Positions 1-6,083 of a DNA stretch of 12,952 bases are shown here, in pieces (within the stretch, counting starts at the first letter, position 1; each line of letters starts with the position of its first letter). The DNA lies in assembly GCA_002401295.1 (NCBI GenBank), contig NVSR01000003.1, positions 41,145 to 54,096 of the forward strand, read 5' to 3'. This DNA is from SAR324 cluster bacterium. Lineage in GTDB: Bacteria; SAR324; XYD2-FULL-50-16. A program made the translations under genes and the position numbers. The notes under the pieces are model-generated. The model had not been told where the DNA came from, searched no databases, and was given only the letters and a program-made list of their open reading frames with translations.

Positions 1-334
1 TATTGAATTCTTTTTTTATTTAGAGCTATAGAACAGATGCAGGCATCCTCGTTTTATCAAGGCCTATTGCAGATCTATCCATAGATCTCTGTCTAAAAAA
101 TGGACACACAAGCTTTGCCTATCCTACAAAATCAGATATCTATCCAGTAAAATAGTAATGGGTCTTTTCTCAGTATTTCACGAGATGAATTGGGAGATAA
201 TTTATCGGGGTGGAACCAGAGAGGATCAATATAAGGTGAGGTAGGTAGGATTTTGAGCAGAAAATATTTTTCAATCAACCTGGAAGATTATGCCCAGGCA
301 GACCGAATGATCTCTACTCAAATGGACTTGGTGC
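1..334. other. Intergenic region downstream of cheX, no supported gene
   Basis: This stretch lies 3' of cheX and runs to the window edge. Neither strand has an open frame longer than about 35 codons with a credible ribosome site. It contains a perfect palindromic 8-bp inverted repeat at 71-88 (AGATCTAT, 2-base spacer, ATAGATCT). I found no hairpin followed by a T-tract on the minus strand, so the end of the cheX transcript is not visible. A 33-codon plus-strand frame at 253-351 begins with TTG and overlaps the cheX 3' end; it was not called. Confidence 0.6.
71..88. repeat. Short perfect inverted repeat (AGATCTAT-cc-ATAGATCT)
   Basis: Two 8-base arms are exactly complementary around a CC spacer. 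On either strand it could form a small hairpin or be a dyad protein-binding site. No T-tract follows on either strand, so it does not look like an intrinsic terminator. Its function is unknown, and a chance origin is possible in AT-rich DNA. Confidence 0.45.
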
Positions 335-817
335 TTAACCCAGGAAATCCTTAGCGTCAAAACAAGCTTCTATATAGTAGGGACCACTATTTGTCATGAA
401 GGGGATTAAGATAATGCGGGCACTCACAAAGTGTTTTAATTCATGATTTTCTCCCTTCATACTGACGGGAATACCAGCGGAGAAGTGGAAGCCTAACTTT
501 GCCAACTCCCTTCGTGCTTCACCACTCACCATATTCACGATCTCACCGATCATATCCTCGATATCCTCGTTGATCTCAGAATACTCTTCACCAAACATTT
601 GTTTGGCGACTTCCAGGACACATTTCTTAGTAAAGCTAACGCCAATACTTCCCTTGCTTTCCCCGGAAAGTTCGATCACAGCAGATATATCACCAAGGGC
701 TTTGAAGTCATTTAAAGCTTTCAAGGAAGGTCGTCCCGGCTTGGACTCCATGAAAGCCATTGTACTCAGAACCTTCCTGGTCGCAATAATAAAAGGGTTA
801 ATATATTCAACTTTCAT
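335..817 (-). CDS. cheX: CheX-family chemotaxis/CheY-P phosphatase-like protein
   Basis: The 160-residue product has the length and layout of CheX, a small alpha/beta protein that dephosphorylates phosphorylated CheY-type receivers in the cytoplasm. The family active-site motif E-x-x-N is present once, as EIVN at residues 92-95 within the helix DMIGEIVNMVSGEARREL; one such motif is typical of CheX, whereas CheC usually has two. The N-terminal segment (MKVEYINPFIIATRKVL) also matches the family. The start is supported by an AAGGA three bases upstream of ATG, a short spacing. It follows rluD by 64 bases on the same strand and may be the last gene of an rng-rluD-cheX transcript. No other chemotaxis gene is in the window, so its receiver partner is unknown. 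The family call is firm; a role in chemotaxis is not shown by the sequence. Confidence 0.88.
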   Translation of the reverse strand: MKVEYINPFIIATRKVLSTMAFMESKPGRPSLKALNDFKALGDISAVIELSGESKGSIGVSFTKKCVLEVAKQMFGEEYSEINEDIEDMIGEIVNMVSGEARRELAKLGFHFSAGIPVSMKGENHELKHFVSARIILIPFMTNSGPYYIEACFDAKDFLG

Positions 818-881
818 ATTTCCTTGGCCTCTTCTATCAGCTTGGTGACTAGAGTGTGATCAAAACCTGCCCTTTTTAATT

Positions 882-1829
882 TTAATTGTCTGCCGCATCC
901 AGTGCATTCAGTATGCGTTGCATCTCCTCAGGTAACTCCGAATCAAATTCGACCCATTGACCTGTGCGAGGATGTTCAAAGCCCAAGGTTTTCGCATGCA
1001 GGGCCTGACCTTCAAACTTCTTTAAGGAGCGCAGCAACTCTATCGGGTATTTGCCCGCGTAGTTACGAAAACGTCCATAAAAAGGATCTCCCAGCAAAGA
1101 ATGCCCAATGGAATTCATATGCACCCGAATTTGGTGGGTCCTGCCTGTCTCCAAACGACACTCGATCAAGCTGAGATAACGAAACTTGCGGCGTACTTCC
1201 CAATGCGTGACCGCTCGCTTGCCGCCTTCTTTGATAGCGAATTTCTTGCGGTCTACAGGATGCCTGCCTAAGGGCTGATTAATAATCCCTTTACCCGGCT
1301 CTGGACGTCCCCAGACCAGGGCTTCATATTTTCGTGCAACCCGATGCTCAAAAAATTGCAATGCCAAGCCTTCATGGGTTTCCACATCTTTAGCAACCAC
1401 TAGAAGTCCCGACGTATCCTTATCAATTCGATGCACAATTCCCGGTCGCCCGGCATCTACTTCCGATAATCTGGTATGATATAATAAGTAATTTACCAAA
1501 GTATCTTGAGCATGACCCACCGCTGGATGAACGACCATGCCTTTTGGTTTATTCACAATGATCAGATGATCGTCTTCAAAGACGATATCAAGATCATAAG
1601 GTACGGCTACCAGTTCCGTGCTTTCCACAGGTAGTGCTTCAAAAGTGATCACATCTCCCGATCGGACCACTGTTTTGGGCGCCAACTTCCGGGAATAACC
1701 TTCCAGGGAAACCAAACCGGACTGGATCATCTTTTGTGCCCTGGAACGGGAGGAAATATTCTCATGTTCCGCCAGGACAATATCCAGTCTTTTACGTCCT
1801 ATAAATTTGCCAACAATAAAGCTATCCAT
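882..1829 (-). CDS. rluD: 23S rRNA pseudouridine synthase, RluD/RluA family
   Basis: The 315-residue protein has an S4 RNA-binding domain at about residues 14-75 (RLDIVLAEHENISSRSRAQK), followed by an RluA-type synthase domain. The catalytic motif HRIDKDTSG lies at 133-141, with the nucleophilic aspartate at 136. Other family motifs are NKPKGMVVHP (93-102), ETGRTHQIRVHM (227-238) and GDPFYG (247-252). S4 plus this catalytic domain is the RluD/RluC arrangement. RluD modifies uridines of helix 69 in 23S rRNA; the exact target cannot be read from sequence, so RluC-type specificity remains possible. Its ATG overlaps the rng stop by one base (TAATG), which suggests translational coupling. The gene is full length, with no damage seen. 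Confidence 0.93.
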   Translation of the reverse strand: MDSFIVGKFIGRKRLDIVLAEHENISSRSRAQKMIQSGLVSLEGYSRKLAPKTVVRSGDVITFEALPVESTELVAVPYDLDIVFEDDHLIIVNKPKGMVVHPAVGHAQDTLVNYLLYHTRLSEVDAGRPGIVHRIDKDTSGLLVVAKDVETHEGLALQFFEHRVARKYEALVWGRPEPGKGIINQPLGRHPVDRKKFAIKEGGKRAVTHWEVRRKFRYLSLIECRLETGRTHQIRVHMNSIGHSLLGDPFYGRFRNYAGKYPIELLRSLKKFEGQALHAKTLGFEHPRTGQWVEFDSELPEEMQRILNALDAADN

Positions 1830-3316
1830 TACAACTCAAATAATTCGTACTGCTCATGATGATATCGATCGGAAGTTTGCAAAGAGATTGAGCCTTTTAC
1901 TAATCTCTCCATGGACCGATAGGTCTCCATTTCTTCATTTTCCAAATAGTCTGCCACATCCGGGTGCAAGCCCAGCAACAAGCTATGAGGTGCATAGGGG
2001 CTGTTCGTTAAGCGAATGATCTCACGATAGATATCATAAATCATTGTCGCCGGAGATCGAATTCTCGCTGTTCCATCACAATAATGGCAGGCGGACCTGA
2101 GGTAGCGCCCCAAATTCTCTCGATTACGTTTTCTCGTCATCTCCACCAAGCCAATCTCAGAGATAGGCAGCACTTTAGTGCGCGCCTTATCTCTTTTCAA
2201 CTCGTCTTTCAGGCACTGGTAAACAGTCTGACGGTTTTCTACCAACTCCATATCAATGAAATCGATGATAATAATCCCACCGATATCTCGCAGCTTCAGT
2301 TGATGTACGATTTCGATGACAGCTTCTAAATTTGTCGTTCGAATCGTATCCTCATGACTTTTTTTCCCGATGAAGCTACCTGTATTCACATCGACTGCCG
2401 TCAGTGCTTCCGTTTGATCAATGATCAGAGAACCTCCTGACTTCAACCAAACCTTACGGGACAAGGCTTTATCAATTTCCTGGGTAATCCCAAAATAATC
2501 GAAAATCCCTGTTTTGCGGGTGAATTGCTTCACCATCGAACTATAACGAGGCAGGTATGAGGTCAAATAGTTCTTAATCTTTTCATATTCATGCGCATCA
2601 TCAATCACCAGCGCTTCAACATCCGGCGATAACATGTCTCGAATGGTACGGAAGGTTAGGTTCAAGTCCTCATAAACCACTGCTGGTGAGCGATAGGTTT
2701 TGAATTTTTTCTCGACATTTTCCCAAGTAGAGATCAAGTAGGAAACATCGTGTTTGAACTCTTCTTCCGACCGACCAGCGGCCACAGTTCTAACAATAAA
2801 ACCAGTACCTTCAGGTTTCACATTGGAAACGATTTTACGCAATCTGATTCGCTCCTTATCATCACGAATCTGCCTGGAAACACCCACATTATTGACATGG
2901 GGCATAAAAACCAGGTTTCGTCCGGGCAGGGTGATATTGCAGGTAATTCTGGCTCCTTTAGTTCCGATAGGACCTTTTGAGACCTGAACCATGATATCCT
3001 GTCCTTCTTTAATCAAGGAATTGATATCCTGTCTTACTTTTCGCCTGCCTCCCGTATGCTCTTCAGTCTCCCCATTTTCATTGGAATCAATCACACGGAT
3101 GTCATCCACATAAAGGAAGCCCGCTTTTTCCAGGCCAATATCCACGAAGGCTGATTCCATACCGGGCAAAACCTTCAAGACTTTTCCCTTATAAATATTG
3201 CCTACTACACTTTTCTTTTTTTCCCTCTCATAGAAAAGTTCTGAAACAACCCCACCTTCAACGAGGGCGACACGAATTTCATGTCGAGCGTGGTTGATGA
3301 TTATTTGCTTTGCCAT
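1829..3316 (-). CDS. rng: Ribonuclease G (RNase E/G family endoribonuclease)
   Basis: The product resembles E. coli RNase G along its whole length. An S1-like RNA-binding region (GNIYKGKVLKVLPGMESAFV) lies near the N terminus. The DNase I-like catalytic region carries the two metal-binding aspartates in ALTAVDVNTG (Asp309) and GGIIIIDFIDM (Asp352). The zinc-link cysteines follow as CHYC (410 and 413). The C terminus ends shortly after the catalytic core and lacks the long degradosome tail of RNase E, so RNase G is preferred. These numbers use the ATG at 3316 (495 aa). That start has GGAA eight bases upstream and gives the family-like N terminus MAKQIIINHARHEIRVALVE. An in-frame ATG at 3343 would add nine residues. 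The enzyme processes 16S rRNA 5' ends and degrades mRNA. It probably heads the rng-rluD-(cheX) operon. Confidence 0.95.
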   Translation of the reverse strand: MAKQIIINHARHEIRVALVEGGVVSELFYEREKKKSVVGNIYKGKVLKVLPGMESAFVDIGLEKAGFLYVDDIRVIDSNENGETEEHTGGRRKVRQDINSLIKEGQDIMVQVSKGPIGTKGARITCNITLPGRNLVFMPHVNNVGVSRQIRDDKERIRLRKIVSNVKPEGTGFIVRTVAAGRSEEEFKHDVSYLISTWENVEKKFKTYRSPAVVYEDLNLTFRTIRDMLSPDVEALVIDDAHEYEKIKNYLTSYLPRYSSMVKQFTRKTGIFDYFGITQEIDKALSRKVWLKSGGSLIIDQTEALTAVDVNTGSFIGKKSHEDTIRTTNLEAVIEIVHQLKLRDIGGIIIIDFIDMELVENRQTVYQCLKDELKRDKARTKVLPISEIGLVEMTRKRNRENLGRYLRSACHYCDGTARIRSPATMIYDIYREIIRLTNSPYAPHSLLLGLHPDVADYLENEEMETYRSMERLVKGSISLQTSDRYHHEQYELFEL

Positions 3317-3492
3317 TTGTTGATTTCCGTTAAAAAACAGCATTCAACGCAACTACCCAACCTAACCTTCAGACCTCCTGCAAATCTTACCCGCTTTTAA
3401 TACCCCAAAACGTCCACCTTAGTTTACTCTTCAAGTTATCGATAGTCATTCATCATGGATAGATTTAATATTCTCAGGACCTTACCCAATAA

Positions 3493-3536
3493 TTGAACAG
3501 TCTTTAAATTGTGTCGTGTTTACTGTTCAACAGTCT
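3493..3536. repeat. Repeated TTSAACAGTCT sites upstream of rng
   Basis: TTGAACAGTCT (3493-3503) recurs as TTCAACAGTCT (3526-3536), starting 33 bases later, about three helical turns. The second copy is embedded in a perfect palindrome, ACTGTTCAACAGT (3522-3534), so TTGAACAGT at 3493-3501 is also exactly complementary to ACTGTTCAA at 3522-3530. Direct and inverted copies at helical spacing, about 180-210 bases before the rng start, suggest an operator or alternative RNA pairings. The binding factor is unknown and the regulatory role is inference. Confidence 0.4.
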
Positions 3537-3971
3537 CTTTGTTTTGGGTATTTTTTCCAGTTAGCCGTAGTACACTGATGATATTTTATAAGTTTATATT
3601 TTTATTGAGTCAGTACAGCACAATGTGGGATTCCATTTACAGGGTCCGCATTGGCTCATTATTCCGCTAGAATGATTTTTTGGAAACCATCCTTGGTAGT
3701 TGGAACTAAATCAAATGATTCGACTCTATTTGATGGCTAGCGTTAAATTTGTTCTGTATTAGGTGCTTTTCTCTCACCTTCTAGCTCATAAGGTTTGAGA
3801 AGTTCAAGCAATTCACAGACCCATTGGATAGCATGCAATCAGAGTATAAATTCACTCTTATCTAGCCATCTTCCCGGATCATTCTTGGCTTCAGCCCAAA
3901 ATTACACTTTGATTGAGCTATTTAGAACCAAAAGGATCGTAACTTTTTTTATTTTCTGCTGCAACCTGATT

Positions 3972-4040
3972 TATAGTTTTTTTTACAATAGCCGCCCTCC
4001 TGATGGAAGGGGGCTACCGTCATGGAATAAAAAAACTATA
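3972..4040. repeat. Palindromic element abutting the ribH stop codon
   Basis: Outer arms TATAGTTTTTTT (from 3972) and AAAAAAACTATA (4029-4040) are exact complements. Inside them is a second stem, TAGCCGCCCTCC (3989-4000) and GGAAGGGGGCTA (4005-4016), with ten of twelve pairs matched around a TGAT loop. The unpaired parts between the stems are unequal (about 4 and 12 bases). The right arm touches the ribH stop codon. RNA from ribH would fold into a long hairpin with an A-U lower stem, which could terminate or stabilise the message. Because the T-run precedes the GC stem on each strand rather than following it, this is not a standard intrinsic terminator. A small mobile palindrome of REP or MITE type is an alternative. 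Confidence 0.55.
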
Positions 4041-4511
4041 TTACTGGATTTTTTGATAAAGATCGATCATTTCGATCACCGTGTTCATGGACTCACTGCC
4101 TTTGTTTCCAGCCTTACTGCCTGCTCTTTCGATAGCTTGTTCTATATTATCGGTAGTTAAGACACCGAAAGCGATAGGGACTTGATATTTTAGAGAAACT
4201 TGAGCAACACCCTTGCTAACTTCACTGGAAACATAATCAAAATGAGGTGTAGCTCCGCGAATCACAGCCCCTAAGGCCACAATGCCATCATAGTTGCCGC
4301 TAGCTGCCAGTTTTTGGCAGGCTAAGGGGATTTCAAAAGCTCCGGGAACCTTGACAATCGTCAAATCCCCCTCATCACCGCCTTGTCTGCGATAGGTATC
4401 CAACGCGCCTTCCAATAATTTACTTGTAATAAAATCATTGAATCTGGCAATTACCAACACCACTTTAAAACCTTTGGCGTTGAAGTAACCTTCTAATACC
4501 TTGATACTCAT
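4041..4511 (-). CDS. ribH: 6,7-dimethyl-8-ribityllumazine synthase
   Basis: This 156-residue protein has the normal length and all main motifs of lumazine synthase. The enzyme condenses 5-amino-6-ribitylaminouracil with 3,4-dihydroxy-2-butanone 4-phosphate, the penultimate step of riboflavin synthesis. Visible motifs are ARFN at the substrate pocket (22-25), VPGAFEIP (55-62), GAVIRGATPHFDYV (81-94) with the catalytic histidine at 90, and AGSKAGNKG (130-138), which carries the phosphate-binding region. The start has a strong AGGAG six bases upstream. It lies 125 bases after ribBA, whose product supplies the butanone phosphate substrate. The cytoplasmic enzyme usually assembles into pentamers or 60-mers. 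A palindromic element follows its stop codon directly. Confidence 0.97.
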   Translation of the reverse strand: MSIKVLEGYFNAKGFKVVLVIARFNDFITSKLLEGALDTYRRQGGDEGDLTIVKVPGAFEIPLACQKLAASGNYDGIVALGAVIRGATPHFDYVSSEVSKGVAQVSLKYQVPIAFGVLTTDNIEQAIERAGSKAGNKGSESMNTVIEMIDLYQKIQ

Positions 4512-4525
4512 TGAAAGCTCCTAGA
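4510..4525 (-). promoter_or_regulatory. ribH ribosome binding site
   Basis: Reading the minus strand, AGGAGC lies six to seven bases before the ribH ATG. This is the clearest Shine-Dalgarno sequence in the window. It shows that ribH can be translated independently of ribBA, 125 bases upstream. Confidence 0.7.
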
Positions 4526-4604
4526 AAAAAATTGGATCTAGCTCTCAGATTTATCTTCCAAGAACTGTCCCCTAATATTATTTACAAAATTTTAGATAAA
4601 CCTT

Positions 4605-4634
4605 GATTGACTGGAGAGTTGCAAACTCTCAATC
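4605..4634 (-). other. Hairpin between ribBA and ribH
   Basis: GAGAGTT (4614-4620) pairs exactly with AACTCTC (4624-4630) around a GCA loop, and GATT (4605-4608) pairs with AATC (4631-4634) after a five-base bulge. It begins three bases after the ribBA stop codon on the minus strand. No T-tract follows, so it is more likely a processing, stability or attenuation structure than a full terminator. It could lower or separate ribH expression from ribBA. Confidence 0.45.
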
Positions 4635-4636
4635 AC

Positions 4637-5857
4637 CTAGGGGTGTCCGTGAAATTCAAGGATATGCCCCATCTTATTTTTTTTAGTTTTGAGATATTCT
4701 TCATTTTCTTCATGAGTCTCCATTTGTAGTGGGACCCTTTCCTCAACATCCAAACCATAGGCTTTCAAGCCGATTATTTTATGAGGATTATTCGTGATTA
4801 ATTTGATTTTTTTCAAGCCTAGTTGCATCAAGACCTGCGCACCGAAGCCATAGTCCCTCAGGTCGGGTTTAAAGCCTAATTTTTCATTGGCTTCTACCGT
4901 GTCAGCCCCTTGGTCTTGAAGGTTATAAGCCTTTATTTTATTAATAATTCCAATACCACGCCCTTCTTGGTCTAAATATAAGATCACCCCTTTACCGGCT
5001 TCTTCAATCATTTTCATGGCTGAGTGCAGCTGTTCGCCACAGTCACAGCGAGTAGAACCAAAGACATCACCTGTCAGGCATTTGGAGTGGACACGCACCA
5101 GAACGGCCTCATCCGGTTCCCACTCCCCTTTGATTAAAGCAACATATTCTTCATCATTCAATTTATTTGTGAAACCCACAATACGGAAGTCACCCGCAAT
5201 ATGAGTTGGCAACCTAGCCTCAGCTGACCGTTTTACCATTACCTCACGATTGAGTCGGTACTTAATCAGGTCTTCTGTTGTAATAATTTTCAGCTGGTGC
5301 AAGTCCGCAAATTTTCGCAGATCGTCATAGCGAGCCATGGTTCCGTCATCATTCATGATCTCACAAATCACGCCACTAGGGTTCAATCCCGCCAAACGTG
5401 CCAAATCGACGGAGCCTTCCGTTTGACCAGCTCGACGTAAAACACCGCCTCGTTTCGCGCGCAAAGGAAAGATGTGTCCCGGTACGGAAATATCTTCAGG
5501 TTGAACATCCTCTCGGATTGCTGTGAGTACGGTATGACTGCGATCTGCGGCAGAAATACCAGTGGTCACGCCTTCGGCTGCTTCAATGGAAACGGTAAAA
5601 TTTGTGCCATAGACTGAGGTATTTCTAGCTGTCATCATTGGAAGGCCTAAACGGTCCACCTGCTTTTCGGTTAAAGCAAGACAGATCAGTCCTCTACCAT
5701 ATTTGGCCATAAAATTAATCATCTCAGGGCTCGCCATCTCCGCAGCACAGCACAAATCGCCTTCATTCTCTCGATCTTCATCATCCACCAGGATTACCAT
5801 TTTTCCTTGACGGATATCTTCGATCGCGGCTGCGACTGTATCAAATTTTTTTCCCAT
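4637..5857 (-). CDS. ribBA: Bifunctional 3,4-dihydroxy-2-butanone-4-phosphate synthase / GTP cyclohydrolase II
   Basis: Two enzymes of riboflavin synthesis are fused here. The N-terminal RibB part makes 3,4-dihydroxy-2-butanone 4-phosphate from ribulose 5-phosphate and shows the metal-binding acidic loop DDEDRENEGDL (residues 25-35), plus the HIFPLRA and GQTEGSVDLARLAG motifs. The C-terminal RibA part opens GTP in the first committed step and shows the zinc cysteines in SKCLTGDVFGSTRCDCGEQL (260, 271, 273) and the LDQEGRGIG loop (296-304). The ATG at 5857 gives 406 aa, the usual RibBA length. A TTG at 5896 would add 13 residues and has no better ribosome site; GG eight bases before the ATG is weak. 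Both halves keep their key residues. No FMN riboswitch signature is seen in the 187 bases before it. Confidence 0.96.
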   Translation of the reverse strand: MGKKFDTVAAAIEDIRQGKMVILVDDEDRENEGDLCCAAEMASPEMINFMAKYGRGLICLALTEKQVDRLGLPMMTARNTSVYGTNFTVSIEAAEGVTTGISAADRSHTVLTAIREDVQPEDISVPGHIFPLRAKRGGVLRRAGQTEGSVDLARLAGLNPSGVICEIMNDDGTMARYDDLRKFADLHQLKIITTEDLIKYRLNREVMVKRSAEARLPTHIAGDFRIVGFTNKLNDEEYVALIKGEWEPDEAVLVRVHSKCLTGDVFGSTRCDCGEQLHSAMKMIEEAGKGVILYLDQEGRGIGIINKIKAYNLQDQGADTVEANEKLGFKPDLRDYGFGAQVLMQLGLKKIKLITNNPHKIIGLKAYGLDVEERVPLQMETHEENEEYLKTKKNKMGHILEFHGHP

Positions 5858-5926
5858 TTTTTTGACCAAATATGAGCACAGACCCCCTAGTTTCAACTAT
5901 GGGCTCGCAAAAAATAAACTCTAAAA

Positions 5927-5937
5927 GGGAAATTCCC
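5927..5937. repeat. GGGAAATTCCC palindrome upstream of ribBA
   Basis: A perfect 5-1-5 palindrome sits about 70 bases before the ribBA ATG in the ribBA-dnaE spacer (5858-6083). It could be an operator half-site pair for ribBA. There is no T-tract, so it does not serve as a dnaE terminator. The rest of this spacer is AT-rich, with no clear promoter or terminator. The functional claim is weak. Confidence 0.25.
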
Positions 5938-6083
5938 GTCAGAATTTTATCTCGTGGTATTTTTATAGAACTTTTTTTGGATGATTTAATTCTCTTTTGG
6001 AGAACCCAAAAAATATCTTTGAAAATGAATGATTTTTCCCGTTCTTACAATGGTGAAATCAATTATTTTCTTCTTTGTATTGC

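Larger units (their letters stand above)
3317..4040. other. 724-base intergenic region between ribH and rng
   Basis: No credible gene is seen. The longest plus-strand frame here (3795-4160) runs antisense into ribH, lacks a ribosome site and resembles no family, so it is treated as spurious. The region holds a 69-base palindromic element at its ribH end (3972-4040) and a group of TTSAACAGTCT repeats (3493-3536). It also has a small hairpin-forming sequence around 3841-3858 (AGAGT, 8 bases, ACTCT). Minus-strand A+T-rich sequence around 3575-3625 (TTGTGC, then TATAAA 19 bases later) is a weak candidate rng promoter. No tRNA-like TTC loop was found. Confidence 0.6.

Noticed and set aside
253..351. 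Plus-strand 33-codon frame with a TTG start near the cheX 3' end
   Set aside because: It has AGG-rich sequence upstream and a protein-like composition, but it is very short, uses TTG and overlaps cheX. Evidence is not sufficient for a gene.
3732..3870. GATGGCTAG / CTAGCCATC inverted pair, 121 bases apart
   Set aside because: A 9-base match over this distance in AT-rich DNA is expected by chance, and nothing links the arms to a gene or element.
3972..4040. Standard bidirectional intrinsic terminator
   Set aside because: On each strand the T-run comes before the GC stem and the A-run after it, the reverse of an intrinsic terminator, so it was kept only as a palindromic element.
3795..4160. 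Plus-strand 121-codon open frame in the intergenic region
   Set aside because: It crosses the palindromic element and runs antisense into ribH. It has no ribosome site and no family resemblance, and its composition looks like translated AT-rich non-coding DNA.
5858..6083. FMN riboswitch before ribBA
   Set aside because: GGGAAATTCCC here superficially recalls part of the aptamer, but the other conserved FMN-element blocks are absent and the spacer is too AT-rich.
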